Shown here: one piece after another, positions 10,016-20,800 of the stretch | Layout: every line of letters begins with the position of its first letter | Numbering within the stretch: position 1 is the stretch's first letter | Source: Saccoglossus kowalevskii | Taxonomy: Eukaryota; Hemichordata; Enteropneusta; Harrimaniidae | Assembly: GCF_000003605.2 (NCBI RefSeq) | Contig: NW_003140814.1 | Location: 57,614 to 80,050 of the forward strand | Direction of reading: 5' to 3' | DNA: 22,437 bases | Position numbers and translations under genes: made by a program | Notes under the pieces: model-generated | What the model was told of the DNA's origin: nothing | Databases searched by the model: none | The model's input: only the letters and a program-made list of their open reading frames with translations

Positions 10016-10031
10016 AGGATATGCATATCCT
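10016..10031. other. 16-bp perfect palindrome AGGATATGCATATCCT
   Basis: A fully self-complementary 16-mer containing ATATGCATAT, followed six bases later by the octamer ATGCAAAT. It could bind a dimeric POU-type factor. No gene is nearby. Confidence 0.3.
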
Positions 10032-11577
10032 ATATATGCAAATTGACCACCAAATGAAAGCACAGACAAACTAAACTCAGAACAAGGGCTCTGATTGGAT
10101 AAAAAGAAACCTACAAAAATACATTTATTGGTGTAATGAAAGCTCCATTATTCCACTGTTACAAAAAAAACACAGATTTCACATCAACTAGAACCTTTAA
10201 AATATTTTCAGGGAGAAGGGGCTAAAATCTAAACAAACATCAAGGGCTTATATCCATAATAACCTACGCTAAGCCACCTTAAAAACTCGTTTAAAAGCTT
10301 TAAATCACATGGTTTCAAATTTGTGCCACAATACCAGGGCCATGATTCATTTGATTTACTTTTACTGAGGGGAGAAAAACAAATTATGTTATTGATAGTT
10401 ACAGGTGTGTTTAAATGTGTCCAGTACAACCCATGAACTAGAAAGCAATAACCATATTGTGTTAATATGGTTGAACAGAGTTGTGTAGTATTGATGCAAA
10501 ATACAAAGATCAAATAGATTTTTTTTTTAAAGTACCATCAAGAATGGAATGACTGAATTTGTAATTAACCAAACTAGCAAATGGTGGCATTATTTTCAAT
10601 CATGTTCATAATCAAATGCATAAAATCGTGTAATTTTACCTTAATTTCTTGACAATATTACAGGCAAATAGTATTTACGCTCAAATTTGTAAAGTTGAAC
10701 TGATCTACCACACATGGAACACAATGGCTGCAGATTATACTGATGCTAGTATTGTTACGATCCCAGTGTTGAACACGGGCACAAACAAAGCTTCATCCTA
10801 CCTACGAGCTTCGTGTCCAAAGGAATATTTCAGTATTTTATTTAAATGACCCAGTTTGTTCTGGTCTAGCAAAAATACAAAATGTATATTCTGAACATAC
10901 TGATTTTTATGAAATCAAATATGGATTTCCAATATTGTGTATAATGGTTTAACAAGATGGCAGTTAATATTGGATACAGTCACCGAAGGGTTTATATTTT
11001 ATTTGGGTTTACTAACGTTCTATAAATAAAATTTATTACATTTCTTATAACATTATGTACAATTTGTGGAATACTTGGAATTGGTAAACTGGTATAATGT
11101 GTGCAATTTAGAACCAAGAAAAACTGCATATACAGGAAGGAGCTTGTTCATTGTGGTTGGTTGTTTATGTAATGACACCTCATTTTAGAATGTGTACACA
11201 TTTGTCCTTGCAGAGAAAACTAAAGCAAACTCCATAGAAATTCCATAAAAACAGAATTCATGAGAAAATTTCTCAACAATGAAACTTTTCTTAATTTTGT
11301 CACGTTTTCTTTGAATCAAGTAAATGTTTAATTCAGCAAAATAAGAACGGGCCACCAAACTTTAACGCATTGGGTGCCAAAAAATGTAACTCCATATGCT
11401 ACATGCACCTTTTGGTTCTATGACATGCAATGTGTTAATGTCATCGCCACGTTGGTCCAAACACCAAAATAGCAACACTGCCAGCTAAGTTGCCAACTGA
11501 TTTAGTAAGCGTGTCTGGAGATTGTTGCGCAATAGGAACAAGTTTGGTCAAGCCAACCTGAACAGGAGACTCCAAAC

Positions 11578-11731
11578 TACTGTAAAATCTGTATTGGAAG
11601 TCACATTTCTAATAGAAGTCGCACCAATTCTTTTTGAACAATTGAGAACCAAAAATTTAGATGTAGATGCACTATTAGAAGCTGCATCCCCCCGTTGCAA
11701 AGCTGCGGCTTTCAATACAGATTTTACAGTA
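11578..11731. mobile_element. TACTGTA-family MITE, copy 2
   Basis: Inverted ends TACTGTAAAATCTGTATT (11578-11595) and AATACAGATTTTACAGTA (11714-11731) are perfect over 18 bases including the TA. The interior shares GAACAATTGAGAACC and AGAAGC/GCTGC text with the copy at 6890-7050, inverted. There is no transposase, so it must have been moved by one encoded elsewhere. Confidence 0.8.
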
Positions 11732-14720
11732 ATGGTAAGGGAGTCTTACAATAGAAGGTCATGATGCAGTTACCTTTTAATCCATTTCATCCAATCGTAT
11801 AAATTGCTACATGATAAGTTATTCAAACAAAATGTATGTACCGTACTGTCAGTATACAGTCAGCAACTCAGCTGGCTATGTTGCCGATTGTAACTATTTG
11901 TGGTGGTGGATAGTAAAACCTAAATATAATGTGTATACATGCAATATTTAAGGCAGTTGGCACCAAATTCTAATTTTGCACTACTGAGCATAGATGAAAT
12001 GCATTATGGGAGAGAATTTCATTCTATGTAATGGAAAACTTGTCACAATGAAAATGCACTAAATCAAATGATAAATTTTTTGAAATATTTTAACAATATT
12101 AGGATTTCTATCAAAGACTTGTTCATCCCATGTCACGAAGCAGAATTTTGCTATAGAAACAAGTTTAAAAACACAAATTATTTTTACGACAATCCGGACT
12201 CTTTGTTTCTCGAATAATTGTCCGGAGACCCAATCATGTTATATCCAATTTTCGTATCCTAATGAAATGAAAGCATGAAGAAAATGACTTGTAATCATCG
12301 ATTCGGCCTGAACCTTCTTAATACATTGTCATAAGTGAATTAAGAATAGCATCTCAACAAAATAATGGTAGCTTAGATAATTGTAAGCAATAAGCATCAA
12401 GGACAGGCCTAAAATATAATTTGCTCAACAAATTCATCACTTATAGTCAGTGTCAGTAATGGGAAAATCACCCCTCACCCCACCCCCACACATTTTTTTG
12501 TTCAACGATATTAAAAATGTACCCTATTTTGCTAGGAGGGCTTAAAAAATGCGGGGAGAGATAATTAAACAAAAGTGCCTGTTAAGTGGGAAAATCATTA
12601 ATTAAAATATGCACTACTATAATTGCGTCTTAATACCAGTAGTACAAGTCATTTGTGATGATCAAGCTCCCATGATGCAATGCATTGATGTTTCAAAGTC
12701 ATAGTAGCTTGCATTCAACAAGAGAATTCAGCAGGAAATATAGCACGAGTTTTGAGATGTTGTAGATTACAAATACAAAGCAGACTGGCAAGATGAATTG
12801 GTTTATCTTGTATACATCGAAAAAATTAAACGATGCAATGACAAACTTTTACATTTGTATTGTAAATACAGCTGTATACACGCCATGAATCAAAGTTGTC
12901 GTATTACTAGTGTTTTTTGCCATAGAATGAGGTATCATCTAATTAAATTCACACGCGTACACACACACTTAAACAGCAATGTGTTGGGGACCCAGTTTTA
13001 ACTTTTACAATTTACCTTATCTTTGAAACAATTATAATTCAGAGTAGAAATTCTTTTGTTTTTAGAATGTTAATCCATGGTATCTGAAATTGTTGATAAC
13101 AGAACCAGGAAGTACATGGCAAGAAATATGCAAGAATTTACAGCTTGCAAACCAAGTTTAAAATACCAACAACTTAAAAAAAAACTTTCCAATAAGCATA
13201 ATAACTACCAAATCATGAAAATCAGTCAGCTAGTTCAGTTTATGTTGGCTTATAAGTCTAAATAATGATTTACAGCGTTCTGTGCCAAACCAATATTTAT
13301 GGCAGCACCATTAGTTAAATGAGTCAAAGAAATAGATCCCTAATGCTAGCAATGGCGGTGTTATAGAATACACACCAGCAACTCTAGCATTTAGCTACTA
13401 CTAACAGTAAAATGATTAGGATTTGATAGAGATGCTGATATAACTTACAAATATTACTCATATTTCAGACAGGATGAAAAAAAAACTAAACAAAAACATC
13501 ATTTTGGCTGCATGGAAGGAAGGTTTTCAAAAATATTGGCAGAGGGAGCTCCATGCTTAGTGTTAAAACCATTTCCAATATGCAGAAGAAGTGGCGCTCT
13601 TTTTTTTTTCTTCTTAAAAATCAACACTTAATCCTCTTAACTAATTTCCACCAGTTCAAAAAAACAATGTAGACATGCTCTAAAACATTAGAGTGGATAT
13701 TCCACTAAAAACACTACAACATAATTTTAAAAGTTTTCACAACTATGTGCACTAAATTGCATCCTTTTTTGATTTAAAAAAAAAAAAAAAAGACTACCTT
13801 AAGAGAGAAAAAAGAAAAGCAACTTTCATCCTTGCAATCTATTAGATTTTTTTGTTTATAATATATAAAATCACAAAATGAATAGATTTAAAAATTTGTA
13901 TCTATCCACCCTAGTTTATTACACAAGTCCACCCAATCAGATGGCAACAAGTAAAAGCTCCACACTGTGAGGGCTTTCAATCCTCACATCAGTAGTGTTA
14001 CAAAAACTACTAAAATAAGTGTTCACATTTAGACTTAGTTCTGCACTTTTACGATTTGTCCACTATTTCTAAGTAATTTTTAGAATAGGGAATCAAGTAT
14101 GCAGCCAACTGTGCATGATGAAAACAAATCTAAAAGTGAACACTAGAAAAGACAGAAGAGACTAACCACCAATCAGAGCCTTTCTAAGTTGATCAACTAA
14201 AAGCAACCATCTAAAAAGAAGATATGGCGTATCAGTGTAAGGTAAGGTAAGGAGCCGATACAGATATATTACAAGCTCAGCATTACCATGTCGGTCAGTT
14301 GGTCGGTCTGTCTGTCGGTGTCTAGATATGCAATGTTAGTAAGATGGGGAAAGAGGCCAATACTTCATAATAAAACACTTTAATGAGGACAGACTTAGAA
14401 TCGGAAAAAGTGGATTAAAACTACCAATCATGATAACAATACAGACCCAATACCAACTTTGTATTATCAATGAAGAGGCATACTACTACACACAATCAGT
14501 GTATTCTTATATCAAGGTTAGAATAGGCAAGAGGAAGAAGATAAGAAAAAAAACAGCAAATTAAAGGTAAATCTTTTCACCAAACTGGTATTTACATTAT
14601 TTGGTTTTGTGGTTTTTAGTGGGGATTTTTTTTTACCATTAAAAAATGATGGTCGATACCAAAAAAATGTTTTCTTGAAACTCCCAGAATGTGTGGAACC
14701 AGTTTGTTTTTGACAATGTT
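11732..14720. other. Gene-poor stretch, possibly including Pur 3' UTR
   Basis: AT-rich with stops in all frames. It holds A- or T-runs (13609, 13778), a C-rich run at 12470-12490 and small GGTC/CTGT repeats at 14245-14325. The right end must include the Pur gene's 3' UTR. I see no coding exon in it. Confidence 0.5.
13915..13920 (-). terminator. Candidate polyadenylation signal for the Pur gene
   Basis: AATAAA on the minus strand about 800 bases after the Pur stop codon. I saw no closer canonical hexamer. It would give a 3' UTR of about 0.8 kb, which is an inference from this hexamer alone. Confidence 0.25.
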
Positions 14721-14894
14721 TTAGTCCTTAGATTGAGTACTACTTCCTTCTCCTTCCACTTCCGCTTCAGGTTCTGCCTCTCCATCACGATTACTTGTTT
14801 CTTTCATCTTGTCGCAGTAATCTGAAAATATATCTCTAAAACGGGACCATGATTTTTCTGGAATTGTGATGGATGTCCGGTATTGGCTTCTTGG
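14721..14894 (-). CDS. PURA: Pur gene last coding exon (repeat III end, acidic tail)
   Basis: The acceptor is TCTTTTATTGCAG before 14894; phase 0; 57 codons and TAA. It encodes the beta-strand and helix that close PUR repeat III ([13 protein letters not shown], then a helix ending in YCDKMKE), followed by a Glu-rich tail of about 25 residues instead of the Gln/Gly-rich tail of vertebrate Pur-alpha. Confidence 0.9.
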   Translation of the reverse strand, partial: PRSQYRTSITIPEKSWSRFRDIFSDYCDKMKETSNRDGEAEPEAEVEGEGSSTQSKD

Positions 14895-17800
14895 CTGCAA
14901 TAAAAGAATCAAATATTTAAAGTGTAACTAAAAGATGTATTGTTTACAATTATTAATAATTAAAATTTGAAAGTATAAAAAATAATGCAAGAGTTAATTA
15001 CAAAACTATGCAAGTACAGTACATCATCAATAAGACTATGATCAGTCATTATGTATGCCAAATGCAGTAGCTTATTTATTTTTAACTTTTATTTTATTTA
15101 GTTTTTTTTTAGTTTTGCTCTTATTTTTGTTTAACTCCATTACTTTTGTGCCTAAGATGAAGTTAACATTCTTTTTCATTACGATGTAATAAAGATTATT
15201 ATATTCTGTTTGTTAATTATGTGTAAAGGTTCCAATATGTAAAAGGAGAGCTTTCAGTACCAGCGTCCCACTTGATCATCGTCAATCAGTGCACAAATAC
15301 CATTGAATGTTGTACAATGTACCAGTATGTGTAGTGATGTCCTAAACTGGCAGTGCCATGGTTAAACTTTCTACCACCAGCAGACAAAATTTGAGTCAAA
15401 AGTTTTTACACAAAAAAATGTTCGTCCCAATCTTTTGAATAAAAGTGCAAACTATAAACAGAACTATTTTGTGAATTTGTGATGAAAAGAGGGACCTAGT
15501 GGTGAAATAGTTAACTTTATTATCTTTACAAAAACTTTTAATAGGTGCTCATAATAAATGAAATTTGTTGCAAATCAAATAGCAGAAAACTACTTACCTG
15601 CACCTCAGAGATGCGCATATATATCCCTCTATGGTTACTGCCAATGTCAAAGTAAAAATTCTTGTTTTCAACTCTTATATGACGACCTTCTGGTAGTTCG
15701 GGTTGTGCCTCTGTAGAAAGGGATCATAGTGTGTGTGTGTATCAGTGAATGTCTCATTTGATGGTAAGTATATACTACTATTTTCCTTTAGTCTGAAGTC
15801 GTATGTGATTACTGTCAAAGTAGTCTATAGATCAGATTAACAGAAAACTCTGGCAGTAATTCTCAAGTTTGCCAACATCAAAGGTAATACAACAATAATA
15901 AATGTACCATATTAATTTTTATTAATTTCTCAGCAGCGCATATACTTAGGTGATCGGACAGAGGTTTGACAATGGCCAAAATAAGTTTTAATTTAATGAT
16001 TTGGTATACAATAAATACAATCTATCAGAGTTGAACATTTTGGATACATGTTTGGATCAGGTGGATATGTTTTTTTGGCCGTGAATCCCCCCTCAAGATC
16101 CCAGAGTTTAGGATTATAGAATGAAAAGCGATCAAAACCTAGTATAATGTGGAGAACTCATTCAATAACCAATATGCAACACGAATGCAATCAAAATTAA
16201 GTGCATCCCCAGTGATTTTTGTCACTCAGTCGGTCAGTTATACTGATAAGTTATACTGATATTGTTATTTTTACTATCAGTGTTGTTTCCACTAGCAAAA
16301 TTGACATATTCATCGCAACTTTCGCTTGTAATCTAACAACAGAATGAAGTTCCAGGCAGTTCAATGTGTAGCAACATCTGCTCCAAATGACGACTTTTTC
16401 ATTCAAATCTATATGTTGATTATAACAGGGGCATATTGTGACCTGATTGTGGAAAAAGGCCCAGCCATGTTAGAAATACAAAATATGAAAAGATAATTCA
16501 ACAAGCAGCCAGTCGGCTGAGATAGCTCCGCTGTTAGCAATGCACATTTCAATTAAAGAACAGAAGATATCATTAGAAAATGAACAATATGTAGTATCAA
16601 AGCAATGAGACTTGTTATTTTTAACAAGAATTCAAAAATATCACTTTTCACCAAAAATGACAAAAATAATCATCAAAAATAGATAATTGAAGATATCACC
16701 ACAGAATTAACAAATCTGAAAGAGGTCCACATGTAGTACCTATATATGTAATATAAAAACAATCGGAATTGCGGTTTTCAATAAGAAGTCGAAAATATCA
16801 CTTTTTACCAAAAATGACAAAAATATTCACCAAAATTAGAGAATTGAAGATGATATCATGAAATGAACAAATCTGAGAGAGGTCCACATGTAGTACCTAT
16901 ATATCTAATATCAAAGCAATTGGACTTGTGGTTTTTAACAAGAAGTCGAAAATATCACTTTTTACCAAAAATGACAAAAATATTCACCAAAATTAAAGAA
17001 TTGAAGATATCAGCATGAAATGAACAAATCTGAGAGAGGTCTACCCAAGGCACATATACACCAAGTATCAAAGCATTCAGGCTTGTAGTTTTCAAGAAGA
17101 AGTCAAAAATATATAGCATTGACACGGACGACGGACGCCGGGAGACGCCGACGGACAATCACTCGTATGATAAGCTCCGCTCGACAAAGTCGACAGCGGA
17201 GCTAAAAACAGGATTTAAAATATGAGCTACATAAAGCAGAAACTCTGCTACTGTGTATTTACATGCATATTGAATCAGTAAACAGGTCCAGTGTTTATAA
17301 ACATTGATCAACCATCCAATGAATTCCTTTACTAAAGCACGTCATTACTCCCTGGGTAATTCTGTGCAAGTAACAAGTCACTAATTTCTATGTTGTGACA
17401 TTCTCAGGTGTTTGACATGGCAGAAGGCAATCTCTTCTTAAACTGAGGATACAATGCAATATTAACCCAAACGCCCCCTAGTGGCAAGATTAGGAGATGA
17501 GCTTAATGGAACACACGTTTCTCCCCTAGTACCAGGTTTTAGGGTGATTGGGATTCATTGCTTATATATTATTTTTAATGATGTCACAACTTGTGGTAGT
17601 ATTATATAGTTCCTGTGAATTATCAGGTTTAAGAAATATATTAAATTTGAACATTCAGGGTATGTCAGAGATTACCTATTTTGCTCTTGCGACTTTCATT
17701 CACCCCTCATTTTATGCAATTGACATTTATTTTTATTCGAATCACAACAGATTGCAAGAAAGTAAACTGTTAATACAACAAACAAAAAATAGATTTTTTT

Positions 17801-20800
17801 TTTTTTTATTACAAGTGTATTTACAAATGTATGTGTAAATGCTTGCAAAAAAAAAATCAAAGGAAGCTTAATAGAAAGAACTCCTGTGTGCTGTATTGAA
17901 GTCTAAGACAAATGAAAATTAATTCAAAATTACTTGTACTTGAGATATTGATGGAATAGCTGAAAACTAATTATGTAAATCAGGTAACTGATATGAACAG
18001 ATTTGAGTGTAAAACTAATAAGGCCTGCGTAATGTAATATCCATGTACCAAGTTTCATTGAAATGTGATTAGAACAAAAAAACTATGAATTATTATTACT
18101 ATCAGAGAATTAATATGAACACATTTCAACCCAAAAATAATCGGGTCTGTCTATTTTCCTATTAAAAGCATTTATGTACCAAATTTTATTCAAATGTGAT
18201 GATCAGTAATTGAGATATCAGTGTTAATTATTTTAATTAGGTGATTAATAAGCATAAATATTTACCAAAAACTAATTGGGTCTCTGCTTAGTCCTAGGTT
18301 CATTGAAATGTGATGATGAATACTCTTTAAAAGTTTCATTAAAATCCAATTAGTGGTTCTTTATTTATCAGTGGAACATTCATAGGGAGAAAAAAACTAA
18401 TTACGCAAATTAGGTAATTAATATGCACAAATATTTACCCCAAAACTAATCAGGTCTCTGCACAGTCCTTAAGTAACTATGTACCAAGTTTCATTAAAAT
18501 GTGATGATTACTACTTGAAATATCAAAAGCTAAAATTAATTATGCAAATTAGGTAATTAATATGTACTGATATTACCCTAAAAACTATCAGGTCTGTGCA
18601 GTGTCCTATGACATTTATGTACCACGTTTCATTGAAATGTGACGATCACTACTTGAAATATCAAAAGCTGAAAATTAATTAATTATGCAAATTAGGTAAT
18701 TAATATGTATTGATATTACCCTAAAAACTATCAGGTCTGTGCAGTGTTCTATGATATCAATGTACCAAATTTATTGAAATGTGATGATTAGTACTTGAGA
18801 TATCAGTGGAAAAGCCAAAAATTGATTAATCATTATGCAAATTAGGTAATTAATATTTTTACCCAAAGCTAATAAAATCTGTGCATTAGTTCAGAGCATC
18901 TATGTGTCAAGTTTCATCAAAACCCAATGAGTGGTTCTTTAGATATCAGTGGAACAGTCATGGAACAGCTAAAAATCAGCTAATTATTATGCAAATTAGG
19001 TAATTAATATGCATGGATTTTTACCAAAACCTAATCAAATCTGTGCATTGGCCCAGAGCATCTATGCACCAAGTTTCATCAAAAAACGATGTACGGTTCT
19101 TGAGATAGCAGTGGAACAGACACACACACAGACAGACACACTAACTGCAAAGACTCCCTTTTTTGTGCTTCGCACACGGGAGTCAAAAAATACAAAGCAT
19201 CAAGTCAAAGCATAATGGAAACACATACCTGCACCATCATCGGTTCCAAATTCATCTAAAAGTTCAGTAAGGGCATCTCGGAATTCTACTAAACCCTGCG
19301 CTGGCAGGGCAATGTGGGTACGTGGACCTCTGTTGATTGTCTGAGATACCTGATAAAATACAAGAACTATTCTATAAAACTTTTCTTTACAACTGTTTTC
19401 AGTTTAACCAAAATTCACTACTGAGCATATTACTGCACAAATACCAAACTCAGACTTGTGCCCATGAGCGATTCAGTGCCCCCCCCACCCGAGCAAAATT
19501 TTGAGATATAAAAATATATTCTCACCATAAAAACCAGTGTAAAAATGACAAATTTTGACAATTTTCCAGTGATAGTTTGTATCTCAAAGTTGATTTTTTT
19601 TATCATTTTCTGAAGGTATGAATATTAATGAAAGTATGGCGAACATGACATAATCTTCAATTCGACTCAAACTCTTTAAATCCAAATCAAATATGTGTAA
19701 TGCCAACATAATACATGCATTTAGGGGAGAGTAGGAAATCAAACAGACGGTGCACCGCGGTGGTGGTGGTGGGTGCTCGCCGGTCGACTGCATTTTATGC
19801 AAATTTATGCATAGATTCCATGACGCCGGCTGACCGCGGTCGTCCGCGGTGGGCTCGCACAGCAATTCACACTCATTGTCAAGACCATTAATGAACACAA
19901 AGAACTGGGAAATTAAAAGGATCACAAAGTTCTAATGAAAAGTTAAACCAATTTGGCTGAGCCAAAAGCTAGGATACAAGTCTATAATAGTTGACATTAT
20001 TTTATTTGCCTGAGCCTTGGAATAAAATCACAAAACGATCCAGAAATACTGTAAAATGACTAATTTTCACTGGGTTTAAATTTCGCTGATTTACCATTTC
20101 AGGCATATTCGGTGGGTTTTAAATTCACGGTTTTATCATTTAGATAATGTGTTCTATGCTAAATTTTACATATTTGCTGGGTTTTAATTTAGCACTTTTT
20201 CCAGTCAGCGAAATAAGCAAAATTAAAACCCAGTGAATAATTAATCCCTTTTACAGTATGTCGAGATCAACATAATAAAAAATATGACTGCATTATTTTG
20301 TGAATATGTTTAGAAAGATTAATGTTTCGCGTAGACCAAATATAATCACGCATAAGTATAAAATCAAAGTGTTTTAATACATTGGTGAGAGGTCGCAATT
20401 ACGTGAACAAGAACATGCACTAAGAAGGAAAAGCAAGCCAAAGTCGAAACGGGGTGTATCATGGACTTGGTACAACATGCGCTGCGACAATTGAGTGATC
20501 GCCGACATCATTTTGGGGCATAATTGAACTTCAAGTACGTTGCGAAACTTGCTACGCGGCGATGCTGACATCAAGTGTGTGTTGACCGAAGTCTGACCCC
20601 AAGCCACGTACTGAACTGGCGCGTTACCTTAGCAACCCTTTTCTTTCTTGGTCCGCGCACCGATCTCGTAAAATTGTTATTATATCCGGCAGTACTGTAA
20701 TAACACAACTTGTATCCAACTCTGTATTAGCTTTGAATATTTCAACATCATTTACTTAGTGTGCTGCTTTTCTAATAACGCAAATATGTTTACAGTATTG

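Noticed and set aside
13609-13795. T- and A-runs as retroposon tails
   Set aside because: No coding body or target duplication lies next to them; homopolymer runs are common in this AT-rich DNA.
16595-17065. CRISPR-like regular repeat array
   Set aside because: The monomers are contiguous 157-bp units without unique spacers, in a eukaryotic intron; they are tandem repeats of an element.
19584-19925. 113-codon minus-strand ORF in a Pur intron
   Set aside because: It is open because of the GC-rich block; it has a proline run, no family resemblance, and no splice sites joining it to Pur in phase with the missing repeat.
20374-20607. Minus-strand ORF just downstream of the X-box
   Set aside because: No ATG in good context at the start, no recognisable domain, and it does not resemble the missing PUR repeat. 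Kept only as part of the CpG-rich segment.
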